Shown here in pieces: positions 8,361-17,740 of a stretch of 64,000 nt of DNA. Made by a program: the position numbers and the translations under genes. The DNA is from an uncultured Veillonella sp. (GTDB lineage: Bacteria > Bacillota > Negativicutes > Veillonellales > Veillonellaceae), in contig NZ_URAR01000012.1 in assembly GCF_900545795.1 (NCBI RefSeq), positions 3,145-67,144 on the forward strand. Reading direction: 5' to 3'. Under the pieces are notes generated by a model, which was not told the DNA's origin, made no database searches, and saw only the letters and a list, made by a program, of their open reading frames with translations. The first letter of the stretch is position 1. Each line of letters begins with the position of its first letter.

Positions 8361-9416
8361 TTATCTTACCTCTATTTGTTTATTAATCATATAAAATGCT
8401 ATTCCAAAATATCCTTCTTTTTCAACCCTATCTTGATTAAATAAGTCTTTTTTATTTTTTTGAATATTTTCGGTAGTTGCAAATGGTATTTTCATAGAAA
8501 AATACTTTATCAAAAGTAATGTAGCAACTATATATTCCTTAACCTTATCCTCTGTCAAATTTTCAAATTTATCCCCTTCAGGATGAGTATCTTTATTTCT
8601 CAAAGCATTCATCTCTCTAATCAAATCTTCTATTTTTTTCAACAATTTAACTCCCTCAGTTTTTTTTATCACCTCTCTATAAATTTTAACTAAATAATCA
8701 AGTTTCCTAGAGCCAATATTATCCATCTTCTTTATAAAATTATTATCATTTTTAAAAATATCAATAGTTTTTGCATAGCGTAAAAAATCTCTAATAGCCC
8801 TAGCATACGCTCTATTACAAGCCTCTATGGAACTAACATATTCCTGTTTTCTAAATAATTTAACAGCGTTTCGCCAATTACCATCAGCACTATTATCATC
8901 ATTTTTTAACATTGCAAATGCATTAATTTCAATCTCTGTATACGCATTGACTAAAAAATACCGATAATCAAATTTATCAATCTTAATTATTATAGAATTA
9001 TCTGAAATTTCTGTTATCAGCTGAAGGGAATCATCATATTGGAAATTTTCATGTTTATGCCCCTTTATTAAAGATGTTGGCGAACAAAAAACATCAACAA
9101 TCTTATATTCATCTGACAAATTGTCAATGTCAATCACTAGATCATTACTATTCTTAATTTTTCGATCTAATTGATATACAACACCGCTTGATAAAAAATA
9201 AATAAGACCATATGGATTAATATTTTCACAAAAAAACATTAATAAAAGATCAAAAACATCTGTTATTAGTTCTTCATGCTTAACACCATTTATCCAACTC
9301 CCTTTAACCATATTTAATTCTTTGTAATCACCGATTGACAACGCTGATGTCAAATAACAATAAATTAAATGATTAAAAATTCCCTTTTCATTTAAATCTA
9401 TTTCTTTAAAATTCAT
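8361..9416 (-). CDS. Hypothetical protein with HEPN-like R-x4-H motif
   Basis: This 351-residue protein was not recognised as a whole. Its C-terminal half is helical and ends with MNALRNKDTHPEGDKFENL (RNKDTH near 272-277), followed by a hydrophobic helix. RNKDTH fits the R-x4-6-H motif of HEPN ribonucleases and the C-termini of abortive-infection proteins. The region before it (SIEACNRAYARAIRDFLRYA) is the kind of helix that precedes the motif in those families. The N-terminal 180 residues are mixed alpha/beta of unknown type. An AAGGAT site precedes the ATG. It is very AT-rich and adjacent to the RloC-like gene, so a defence role is plausible but unproven. Confidence 0.5.
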   Translation of the reverse strand: MNFKEIDLNEKGIFNHLIYCYLTSALSIGDYKELNMVKGSWINGVKHEELITDVFDLLLMFFCENINPYGLIYFLSSGVVYQLDRKIKNSNDLVIDIDNLSDEYKIVDVFCSPTSLIKGHKHENFQYDDSLQLITEISDNSIIIKIDKFDYRYFLVNAYTEIEINAFAMLKNDDNSADGNWRNAVKLFRKQEYVSSIEACNRAYARAIRDFLRYAKTIDIFKNDNNFIKKMDNIGSRKLDYLVKIYREVIKKTEGVKLLKKIEDLIREMNALRNKDTHPEGDKFENLTEDKVKEYIVATLLLIKYFSMKIPFATTENIQKNKKDLFNQDRVEKEGYFGIAFYMINKQIEVR

Positions 9417-9655
9417 AATTCTATCCTTACGCGCTTACCATATATTGTGCCGCAAAACATTTTATATACTATATATTATACTAGTGACTTTTTTATTCAT
9501 CAATATAAAGCAATAAGATAATTACTTTATATTCTAACACACTTCTATTATACCTTCACTCTACAACTCTACAAACTTCTTGATAAATTTTTCTAGTTTA
9601 TTGTTAGCTTTTTGTTTCTTTATTTACTCCACTTTATCCTTATTTTAATATACAA

Positions 9656-9680
9656 AAAGAGCAGCCCCAAGCTGCTCTTT
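9656..9680 (-). terminator. Intrinsic terminator of the polysaccharide operon
   Basis: A perfect 10-bp stem (AAAGAGCAGC) with loop CCCAA is followed on the minus strand by TTTTTGTAT. It lies 14 bases after the rfbB stop codon. Confidence 0.88.
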
Positions 9681-9694
9681 CTTTATTTTCATCT

Positions 9695-10723
9695 CTATTC
9701 TTTTTTACTTTCATACATTTTCTTATAATAATGCTGATATTCCCCACTAATGATGTCTTCCCACCATTCACGGTTATCTAAATACCACTGAATGGTCTTT
9801 TTAATGCCATCCTCAAATTTAGTTTCTGGTAACCACCCAAGTTCTGTATGGATTTTGGTAGGATCAATAGCATACCGCCTATCATGTCCCTTACGATCTG
9901 TTACATATGTAATCAAGTCTTCCGATTTACCTAACTCTTTGCAAATCAACTTAACAATATCAATATTAGCCATTTCATTGTGACCGCCAACATTGTAAAC
10001 TTCCCCTTCACGCCCCTTGTGAATGATTAAGTCAATGGCTTTGCAATGGTCTTCTACATACAACCAATCGCGAACATTTTTACCATCCCCATAGACTGGC
10101 AGTGGTTTGTTATTCAGTGCATTAACTATCATTAAGGGGATTAACTTTTCCGGAAAATGATAAGGCCCATAGTTATTTGAACAACGAGAAATTGTTACAG
10201 GTAAGCCGTAGGTTCTAAAATAAGCTAATACAAGTAAATCGGCTCCTGCTTTAGAGCTACTATATGGAGAGCTTGCGTATAATGGCGTTTCTTCGGTAAA
10301 TAACAAATCAGGTCTATCTAATGGCAAATCACCATACACTTCATCGGTAGACACTTGATGATACCGTTTAATTCCATGCTTACGACACGCATCCATAAGA
10401 ACGGCCGTTCCCATAATATTTGTTTCTAAAAAAATTCCTGGATTTTCAATAGAACGATCCACATGTGATTCAGCGGCAAAGTTAACTACCATATCTGGTT
10501 TTTCTTCCATGAAAAGTTGCTCAATAGCTTCGCTATCGCAAATATCAATCTTTATAAACCGAAAGTTAGAGTTATCCATTACACTTTTTAATGTCGATAA
10601 ATTACCTGCATATGTCAACTTATCTACACAGATAATACGGTAATTCGGATATGTATTTAACATATGAAAGATAAAATTTGAGCCAATAAAGCCGGCACCG
10701 CCTGTTACTATTATTTTCACCAT
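9695..10723 (-). CDS. rfbB: dTDP-glucose 4,6-dehydratase
   Basis: This 342-residue extended SDR enzyme converts dTDP-glucose to dTDP-4-keto-6-deoxyglucose. It shows the Rossmann motif TGGAGFIGSNF at 8-18, HQVSTDEVYGDL carrying the catalytic Thr-Asp-Glu, and the YSSSK catalytic Tyr/Lys. NNYGPYHFPEKLIPL and RDWLYVEDH are typical of RfbB/RmlB. It is the last gene of the polysaccharide operon, 97 bases after the epimerase and just before the terminator. No rfbA, rfbC or rfbD lies in the window, so the keto sugar is either completed by genes elsewhere or used for another deoxysugar. Confidence 0.92.
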   Translation of the reverse strand: MVKIIVTGGAGFIGSNFIFHMLNTYPNYRIICVDKLTYAGNLSTLKSVMDNSNFRFIKIDICDSEAIEQLFMEEKPDMVVNFAAESHVDRSIENPGIFLETNIMGTAVLMDACRKHGIKRYHQVSTDEVYGDLPLDRPDLLFTEETPLYASSPYSSSKAGADLLVLAYFRTYGLPVTISRCSNNYGPYHFPEKLIPLMIVNALNNKPLPVYGDGKNVRDWLYVEDHCKAIDLIIHKGREGEVYNVGGHNEMANIDIVKLICKELGKSEDLITYVTDRKGHDRRYAIDPTKIHTELGWLPETKFEDGIKKTIQWYLDNREWWEDIISGEYQHYYKKMYESKKE

Positions 10724-10820
10724 TATATCCCTATATCAAAAAATTATGTCTAAAATAAAATAGCACTGCCTTCCGTCTTTATTTGTGCCCCAAAACCAAT
10801 AGCCTAAAATATCTTGCTAT

Positions 10821-11732
10821 CTAGCGAAAGTATCTTAATGTCTCTTCTAGCCCCACACTTAACTCAACTTTGGCTTTAAACTTCAATTCCTTTTCCGCCT
10901 TCTCAGCACATAAGCAAGAATTCTCAATGTCCCCTTTTCTGGCCTCTCCATACTGTACTTGTAAACATTTTCCAGAGGCTATGTTTAGCGTATCAACCAA
11001 CTCATTAATGCTGGTTTCATTGCCTGTAGATACATTAAATACACCAACTACTGACTCCTGCTCTAAGCCTAATATATTAGCGTCTACTACATCACTAACA
11101 AATATAAAGTCTCTAGTCTGTTCGCCATTACCATAAATTGTTATTGATTCATCGCTTGCTAATTTCTGTACAAAGATGCTAATAACGCCACCTTCTCCAC
11201 CATTCCCTTGACGTGGTCCATACACATTGGAATATCGATAGCATATATATGGCAATCCAAAACTTTTATAATATAAATCCAAATAATATTCACTTGTTAA
11301 TTTTGTTAATCCATAAAATGAGCTAGGTCGTCCATTTTGTTCTTCCTTAAGCGGCAATGTGTTTAAATCTCCATAAACAGCAGCGGAAGAAGGCATCAAC
11401 ACCTTCTTTACCCCTACTGCTAGAGAAGCATTTAATACATTAATTAATCCCATCAGATTTACATCACAATCATAAGCGGGATTATCCATTGATACAGGAA
11501 CCATGGTCTGCGCTGCTTCGTGAAACACATAATCTGGCTTAAAAGACTCAAAAATATCTCCAAGGGCATGATCTCTTATATCAATCTCCATAAATTCAGC
11601 TTTAGGATTAACAAATTCTTTACACCCTGTAGATAGATTGTCAATAACTAAAACTTGATGCCCTAACTCAATTAAACGATCCACCAAATGTGAACCAATA
11701 AAACCTGCACCACCAGTTACACAAATCTTCAT
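10821..11732 (-). CDS. NAD-dependent sugar epimerase (GalE/WbpP-like SDR)
   Basis: The 303-residue protein is an extended SDR: GGAGFIGSHLVDRL near 7, DNLSTG near 34, HEAAQ, SSAAVYG and the catalytic YGLTK. After these come YSNVYGPRQG and an RDFIFVSDV segment. It most resembles UDP-glucose or UDP-GlcNAc 4-epimerases and related nucleotide-sugar epimerases. Epimerisation of UDP-glucose would feed UDP-galactose to Glf in the same operon, but specificity is inferred. It starts 24 bases after the chain-length gene. Confidence 0.8.
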   Translation of the reverse strand: MKICVTGGAGFIGSHLVDRLIELGHQVLVIDNLSTGCKEFVNPKAEFMEIDIRDHALGDIFESFKPDYVFHEAAQTMVPVSMDNPAYDCDVNLMGLINVLNASLAVGVKKVLMPSSAAVYGDLNTLPLKEEQNGRPSSFYGLTKLTSEYYLDLYYKSFGLPYICYRYSNVYGPRQGNGGEGGVISIFVQKLASDESITIYGNGEQTRDFIFVSDVVDANILGLEQESVVGVFNVSTGNETSINELVDTLNIASGKCLQVQYGEARKGDIENSCLCAEKAEKELKFKAKVELSVGLEETLRYFR

Positions 11733-11756
11733 ATAATCCCCCCAAAAGATTCAAAA

Positions 11757-12410
11757 TTAATTGTTTGAATCTTTTCTAACCACGCTAATGCCATATCTCA
11801 ACAATCCAATACCAATGCCTATAATAAAGCCAAATATTGTCATCTTTACAATCTTTGAAGTATCATTGCCTGCATTTAAATCTGCAGTTGGTACTGCACC
11901 ATCTTTAATAACTTCCGCTTTTGCCAAATCAAAATTAGAAGTTATCCCTGTATTTGTTCCTTGTAATCTTGCATTTTCTAATGCAGTAATCATTTGCTCG
12001 TTAACAAACTTATTTACCTCTGCAACATAAGCCTCTTTAAAAGTATCAGAAAACTGCTTTATTTCTTCAGGATTCACACCTTGAAACTGTATACGAATGA
12101 CTGTAGATTTATTTAACACATCCGCATTTACTGCTACATCAGGTGAGTCAGGATTCATTCCCACCTCTTTATATAAATTGTTTAGCATATTTCCATTAGC
12201 AACTTGAACCGCAGTATTTACTGTTTGTGTATCAACATATTGCGGTAATCGAACCCAAACAGAAGTCATATACAATGGCGCTTCCGAGCGGCTAAGAAAA
12301 AATCCTACGCCTGCAAATAATAATGTACATATAATAATTATAAACTTGGATTTCCAAATATGCTTAATAACATCTAATAAGTCAATCGTCTTTATATCTT
12401 GATTCTCCAT
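11757..12410 (-). CDS. Polysaccharide chain-length determinant (Wzz family)
   Basis: The 217-residue product has the Wzz layout: a short cytoplasmic N-terminus (IDLLDVIKHIWKSK), a transmembrane helix near 20-40, a periplasmic domain with coiled-coil character, and a second membrane helix near 188-208. It controls the length distribution of the Wzy polymer in the inner membrane. No fused or adjacent tyrosine kinase (Wzc/CpsD) is seen. It lies 1 base from the neuB-like gene and belongs to the same operon. Confidence 0.8.
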   Translation of the reverse strand: MENQDIKTIDLLDVIKHIWKSKFIIIICTLLFAGVGFFLSRSEAPLYMTSVWVRLPQYVDTQTVNTAVQVANGNMLNNLYKEVGMNPDSPDVAVNADVLNKSTVIRIQFQGVNPEEIKQFSDTFKEAYVAEVNKFVNEQMITALENARLQGTNTGITSNFDLAKAEVIKDGAVPTADLNAGNDTSKIVKMTIFGFIIGIGIGLLRYGISVVRKDSNN

Positions 12411-12411
12411 A

Positions 12412-13485
12412 TTATTCTCCTAACATATCCCACTGAAGAATAGTATCTTCCTCAATATCTATAGTAGATTTCTTGCCAATTACTTTATGACTCTCTGTAG
12501 GAGAAATTCCTGTTCCAGGACGTTTAAACGTAATTAACTCCTCAGTAATTGTTTCACCTTTTTTAATATTTCGTGTAGCGACTATAGAACGTCTTGCATT
12601 TAAACGAGCTGTATTCTCAGATTCTAAACAAACCAGTTCACCTACACCTTTAATTAAATCAATATACTCAATTTCTTTGAGTATTTCTTCAGCATCATGT
12701 GGATCCATTGCATGATAGTGGTCATTGCCTGGCAATTGTTTATCTAAAGTAAAATGTTTTTCTACAACTTGTGCTCCAAGCAAATATGCAGTCTTAATTA
12801 CATTATATGAATAATCAGGTTTTGTGTGGTCAGAATATCCAATAAATTCATCTGGGAATGTCGCTTTTAATGTAGCAATTTTTGCTAAATTAGCATGTTC
12901 ATACGGTGTCGGATACTCTAATACACAATGTAAAAGTGTTAATTTTTTATCATTATTAGCCTTAATCACATCTACTGCTTTTTGAATTTCTTCTAAATTT
13001 GATGCACCAATCGATAAAATAATTGGCTTGTTCTTTTTGGCGATATGCTCAATAAATGGCAAATTGCTTAAATCAGAAGATGAAATCTTATAAACATCCA
13101 TCAACTCATCTAAATAATCAGCTGATTCAAAATCAAATGGCGTGGAACAAAATTCTATACCAATTTGATCGCAATAAGCCTTTAATTCTCTATATTCTTC
13201 TAAACCAAATGCATCAAACTTTTTAAAAAGTGCATATTGTGAATTCGTAGTTTCCTCTGTAGTATCCCAATATGAAGGAGAGTTTTTAGCTGCTAATGTT
13301 TCTGCCTTATATGTTTGAAATTTAGCAGCATGAATACCTGCATTTTTAGCTGCTAATACCATCATTTTAGCTGCTTCCATATTAGAAATATTTAACTTAC
13401 TAGCTATATCATAATAATTAACACCAATTTCAGCAATTAAAGCAAACTTCCCTGCTTCTAAACGTTCTTGAATTATACTTTTCAT
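12412..13485 (-). CDS. N-acetylneuraminate synthase family protein (NeuB/PseI/LegI)
   Basis: The 357-residue protein condenses a 6-carbon amino sugar with phosphoenolpyruvate to a nonulosonic acid. It has the NeuB barrel (LIAEIGVNYYD near 17, KFQTYKAETL, CSTPFD, KISSSDL, HCVLEYPTP, GYSDHT) and a C-terminal SAF/antifreeze-like domain (RRSIVATRNIKKGETI). Whether the product is N-acetylneuraminic, legionaminic or pseudaminic acid cannot be read from sequence. Its start codon overlaps the stop codon of the activating enzyme (TAATG), so translation is probably coupled. Confidence 0.86.
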   Translation of the reverse strand: MKSIIQERLEAGKFALIAEIGVNYYDIASKLNISNMEAAKMMVLAAKNAGIHAAKFQTYKAETLAAKNSPSYWDTTEETTNSQYALFKKFDAFGLEEYRELKAYCDQIGIEFCSTPFDFESADYLDELMDVYKISSSDLSNLPFIEHIAKKNKPIILSIGASNLEEIQKAVDVIKANNDKKLTLLHCVLEYPTPYEHANLAKIATLKATFPDEFIGYSDHTKPDYSYNVIKTAYLLGAQVVEKHFTLDKQLPGNDHYHAMDPHDAEEILKEIEYIDLIKGVGELVCLESENTARLNARRSIVATRNIKKGETITEELITFKRPGTGISPTESHKVIGKKSTIDIEEDTILQWDMLGE

Positions 13486-15125
13486 TAGTTTTCATCTCCT
13501 AAAATAATTCGCTTAATACGATTCGTAGTATTTTTAAAGTCATGCCGTAACATAAGCTCACGCATATTAGCTCGAATGTTTGGTGTATCTATCAGCCATC
13601 GTAATGTGTTGACTATTGTTTCTATCGACACATGTGCACCTAAGCCCAAATTTAAAAATCCATTTTTCATAGTTGCAAATGTGTGCTCTAGTTCTCGCTC
13701 ATTTTGAGCTAATATAATTGCTGGTACACCCATACTCGCTACTTCAAAAATTGTTCGGCCTTGACTAGTAATAGCAATATCTGCGTGCTTCATAAAGTCA
13801 GTAACTTTTGAAACACCTTCATGAACAAAAATATTTTTCTCTGGAATAGAAATAATCCCTTTTTCTGATGCGTTATAGGAAATACCTGTTATAAAGTTAA
13901 ACTTTATGCCTTTATATTCATCATGTAGAATTTGAGCAACCTCATATAATTCTTTATTAAGATTACTTGGATCTGTTCCACCAAACATGACAAATATTTC
14001 GCTTACAGTCTCTGAAAACAACTTCGGTTCTTCTAAATGAAACTCATTACGAAGGCAAACATAATTAGGCCCTTCATACGAGTTTTTACATAAAGTCTCT
14101 TTATTCTCATATAAAGCATTAATAACTGCATCAGCCAATTTAGTGCCATCACCTAAATCTTCAATAGAGACTACACGTTTTACTTTTGATTTCAGCCATT
14201 TTATATATTCAATGCTTGTATTTAAACAGTCATTAACCCATATATCCGGTTTAAAATCATTTATAATAACTTCTATATCCTCATCAGAAGTAATTGTTAC
14301 ATATTTTAAATTAGTACTTTTTATTTTATCTAAGCCTGCCTTGCAATCTTCCCGCGTAACAAATAGTACATTATGTTCCACTAATGACATAGCCATAGTT
14401 ATACAATTATAAATATGGCCCATACCTAATTCTTTCATGCCATCACAACGAAAAATTATATTTTTTCTATTCAAAACACTTTCAGATACTACCCAATCTT
14501 CAACAGAATCTATATCGGTGGATTCACGCTCAGGCACTTCAAAAACACTAATTGTATTACCTAGTCTTGAGTTTTCAGTGACAAATTCCCGTTTAGTTAT
14601 GAAAAAAGCTCCTGTCTCCATATAATTTGGTGGTAATTGCTGTCTATTTAATCTTTTTTCATAGTTAGGAATGATTTTATTATCTACTTTTTTCCAAGAT
14701 AAATGTGGCTTATTGACAACACTAATCATTGAGTCCGCTTCTTCAGCAATAAATGAAGTTAGAGCTCCTTCCAATGTTGACAGCTGCATTAATGGTGATG
14801 TTGGCTGCATCGTTACAATAATATCATAGCTTGTCTTATTTTTTTCTTCCATTTGCTTAACCGCATCATAGACAACTGGATCTAAAGTAACAGCATCAGC
14901 TGATAACTCTGGTCCACGTAATACAGTTTGGCTTCCATACATTTTTGCAACGCCAGCAATCTCTGCATCATCAGTAGTAACTACACATTCTGTGATCAAA
15001 TCGCATTGTAATGCATTTTGTATAGCATAACTTATGAGCGGTTTCCCACACATTAAGCGAATATTTTTGCGTGGAATTCCTTTAGACCCACCACGTGCAG
15101 GAATAACAGCTAAAACCTTAGGCAT
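13485..15125 (-). CDS. Fusion: CMP-nonulosonate cytidylyltransferase + PseG-like domain
   Basis: This 546-residue protein joins two enzymes. Residues 1-220 are an acylneuraminate cytidylyltransferase (IPARGGSKGIPRKNI, TVVLR-like GP motif, MQPTSPL), which activates the sugar as CMP-nonulosonate. Residues about 223-546 begin IIFRCDGMKELGMGHI and end in a GT-B half with MFGGTDPSN and ITSQGRTIFE. That is the PseG fold, which removes UDP in the pseudaminic acid pathway, and the GMGH His matches its catalytic position. NeuA and PseG are usually separate proteins. The operon has no PseB, PseC or PseH homologue, so the second half may act on a different UDP-sugar. Confidence 0.83.
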   Translation of the reverse strand: MPKVLAVIPARGGSKGIPRKNIRLMCGKPLISYAIQNALQCDLITECVVTTDDAEIAGVAKMYGSQTVLRGPELSADAVTLDPVVYDAVKQMEEKNKTSYDIIVTMQPTSPLMQLSTLEGALTSFIAEEADSMISVVNKPHLSWKKVDNKIIPNYEKRLNRQQLPPNYMETGAFFITKREFVTENSRLGNTISVFEVPERESTDIDSVEDWVVSESVLNRKNIIFRCDGMKELGMGHIYNCITMAMSLVEHNVLFVTREDCKAGLDKIKSTNLKYVTITSDEDIEVIINDFKPDIWVNDCLNTSIEYIKWLKSKVKRVVSIEDLGDGTKLADAVINALYENKETLCKNSYEGPNYVCLRNEFHLEEPKLFSETVSEIFVMFGGTDPSNLNKELYEVAQILHDEYKGIKFNFITGISYNASEKGIISIPEKNIFVHEGVSKVTDFMKHADIAITSQGRTIFEVASMGVPAIILAQNERELEHTFATMKNGFLNLGLGAHVSIETIVNTLRWLIDTPNIRANMRELMLRHDFKNTTNRIKRIILGDEN

Positions 15126-15145
15126 GAAAACAACCTCCTAGTCAA

Positions 15146-16534
15146 TTAAAACAGTTTTTTACGCCGATAGATATCAAAGAAGAAATAAATAGAAAATAAT
15201 ACACCAATCCCCCATCGTATTAATATTAAACTTTCAAGACTATAAAAACCAACAGTCACAATAGTCATAATTAATATACCAGGTACAAAGAAACGCCAAT
15301 TATAATGATAAGGATATTTTATTATATATGATGAAATAATCTGCTGGAATACAAATAGCATTATATGTGCAATTAAAGTTGCTAAAGCTGATCCTACAAT
15401 GCCAAACATAGGAATAAATACGAAGTTTAATCCAATATTTACTAATGCAGCTCCAACAGTTCCTATAGCGATTGAAATTGTTGTTTTATGATAAAACTGA
15501 AAATTTACAGGAAAACTATACATAAAAGTAAAATAATTACTTAGCACAAATAATGGCAATAAATATATAGATTGCCAAAATGGTGGTGGCGTAAAAATCT
15601 TTATTACTTCCGGTGCCCACATTAAAAATACTATATGAATTATAGTAAAAATAAGTATATAATTCTTTGACTTTTCTCTTATTACCTCGAGCAAGCCTGC
15701 TCTTAAATCATCATAGTAGAAAGGAACCCATGTATTATTTAGAGCTCCCCATATAGCTGTTAATACACCAGAAAAAATAATCATAAAGCTATAGATACCA
15801 GTTGCTTCATTACCTAAAAATCTCTGTAAAATAATTCGATCACTTTGCCCTAAGATGATATGAGACAGTCCATGGAAAATAAGGGGCAAACAAATTGGTA
15901 AACAAAATGTAACATATTCTTTTTTAAAGGTAAAATTACCTTCTTTTAAAAAATAAAATGCTACAAATAAAGATATGCACGCGGTAGGAATTACCATACC
16001 ATAGATACGGCCTAAGTAGGCCTCAGCAGCATGAAAATGATACATAATTAATACTACACTTAATACGGAAGTAATGACTGCAGTAGACACATTAACAAAA
16101 AAACTATATTGAGCCTTCTTATAAAATATAAATGCTATGCTAGAGAATGATATAACAAAAGTTGCAATCGATTGAACGCCCATTAATATATAAGTTTCCA
16201 CTGATAACATCATCCAGTCAGAAATCGGTTTATAAAATATAGCACCAACACTTAGACATAATGTTGAAAAGGTCAAGCCTAATATTAATATGCTCGATAA
16301 ATACTTCTTAATACATTCATCACCTAAATGTGCCTTTGCAGTACCAATACTCCCTTGCACCTGTAAACCTAGAATGATAGAAAAAATGCCTATCCACGTT
16401 GTAAAAACAGATACAATACCATATTGAGACGGCCCCATCATCCTTGTAAAAATAGGAATTGTAAAAAAGTTTATACCATTTAATATGATGGGGCCTAAAA
16501 TATTATAAATAGCATTCTTATTTTGTAGTTTCAT
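15146..16534 (-). CDS. wzx: Oligosaccharide flippase (Wzx-like)
   Basis: The 462-residue polytopic protein has about 12-14 hydrophobic segments. Its start (NKNAIYNILGPIILNGINFFTIPIFTRMMGPSQYG) is typical of PST/MATE-type polysaccharide exporters. It would flip undecaprenyl-linked repeat units across the inner membrane for Wzy polymerisation. Its ATG overlaps the stop of wzy by 4 bases. Assignment as Wzx rests on family topology and operon context. Confidence 0.83.
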   Translation of the reverse strand: MKLQNKNAIYNILGPIILNGINFFTIPIFTRMMGPSQYGIVSVFTTWIGIFSIILGLQVQGSIGTAKAHLGDECIKKYLSSILILGLTFSTLCLSVGAIFYKPISDWMMLSVETYILMGVQSIATFVISFSSIAFIFYKKAQYSFFVNVSTAVITSVLSVVLIMYHFHAAEAYLGRIYGMVIPTACISLFVAFYFLKEGNFTFKKEYVTFCLPICLPLIFHGLSHIILGQSDRIILQRFLGNEATGIYSFMIIFSGVLTAIWGALNNTWVPFYYDDLRAGLLEVIREKSKNYILIFTIIHIVFLMWAPEVIKIFTPPPFWQSIYLLPLFVLSNYFTFMYSFPVNFQFYHKTTISIAIGTVGAALVNIGLNFVFIPMFGIVGSALATLIAHIMLFVFQQIISSYIIKYPYHYNWRFFVPGILIMTIVTVGFYSLESLILIRWGIGVLFSIYFFFDIYRRKKLF

Positions 16535-17709
16535 ATCCTTAATTTATCCCGTTTTACATATTTACAGAAATATAATATAAGTAACCAAAGAACAAACCAT
16601 GGTCCATTAAAAAAGGAATGCATAAAAGAAGCATTAATAAAATATGGAATAATAAATTCAATAGTATTACGCGACACTAATTTATCAATAATAATAGAAA
16701 CTACAAATAAATATATAACACCTGGTATAATCCCCATTTTTATAAATAAATTTAAAAATGAATTATGTGGCTGAACTAATCTTACACCATTATATCTAGC
16801 ATGATTAGCTTCCGGCTTATCTTCCTCTATCCCATAGACTTGCTTCAATAAACTTCCATACCCACTTAACCATAAATTATCATTCTCTTTTATTAAATCC
16901 ATTGAATAAACATTAGCAGAAAACCTCATTTTATTAGAACCATCATTCAATCCTTCTCTATAATTAGAAAGATTATCTGTAGAAATATTTCCAATCCAAT
17001 ATATTGATAACCCCATAATGAAAATAAACAAAACTAACATTAGTCTCCAAATTTTTGCAAAAAATTTCTTAATAATTGAATAAACAGTATTTCGAAACAT
17101 AATACAAAAAAAGAATATAACTAACATACCAAATAATCCACGACTGGAGGATAGAAAAGTTATAAAGTATAAACAAGGCAATATGCCAATTATTCTTTTA
17201 AAGTGCCAAGAATAAGTAAAAAATAAAAAAATCATTAACCCAGTAAAATTTTGATCATTAATTAAATCAAAAGTATAGTTCCCAGAATTACTTTTTATTA
17301 CAAATAAATTAAATATTATAAACACTAAAAAGAACCAATAAAATGTTTCAGAAATGTAATTATTTAACGGCTTAAAAGATTCTTGATTTGAAAAGGAATA
17401 AAAAGACCACAAGAAAAATAATATTAAATAGTTTTTTAAAATTTCATCCCATGTATAGTTATTAAATAATATTCCAAGCAATATGCCTAAAATCATAAGA
17501 AAATATACAAGTAAATTTTTTTCTAATATATGGAGCTTCCAATTGTTTGAAATGACAAAGCTAAATACGCCACCTAAAAGTAAAGTTAACACTATTGCCT
17601 TTAATAGTACCGCTGCTATACCATAAACGAAAAAAATTGACAACAGCCATACTATAATTCCAAGTCCAAATGAAAGAAAAGTGGTCTTTTGATTTAACTT
17701 AATCTCCAT
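16531..17709 (-). CDS. wzy: O-antigen/capsule polymerase (Wzy-like)
   Basis: The 392-residue protein has about 10-11 membrane spans. A large periplasmic loop is near residues 235-310 and contains LSGYGSLLKQV and VRLVQPHNSFLNLFIKMG. The HN-S-L motif at the end of the loop is characteristic of the Wzy_C/O-antigen ligase-polymerase family. It polymerises repeat units in the periplasm. Wzy proteins diverge greatly, so the call depends on topology, the loop motif and the adjoining wzx (4-base overlap). Confidence 0.78.
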   Translation of the reverse strand: MEIKLNQKTTFLSFGLGIIVWLLSIFFVYGIAAVLLKAIVLTLLLGGVFSFVISNNWKLHILEKNLLVYFLMILGILLGILFNNYTWDEILKNYLILFFLWSFYSFSNQESFKPLNNYISETFYWFFLVFIIFNLFVIKSNSGNYTFDLINDQNFTGLMIFLFFTYSWHFKRIIGILPCLYFITFLSSSRGLFGMLVIFFFCIMFRNTVYSIIKKFFAKIWRLMLVLFIFIMGLSIYWIGNISTDNLSNYREGLNDGSNKMRFSANVYSMDLIKENDNLWLSGYGSLLKQVYGIEEDKPEANHARYNGVRLVQPHNSFLNLFIKMGIIPGVIYLFVVSIIIDKLVSRNTIEFIIPYFINASFMHSFFNGPWFVLWLLILYFCKYVKRDKLRI

Positions 17710-17740
17710 AATAATTTATTACTCCTTTTCTTAAATAGAC

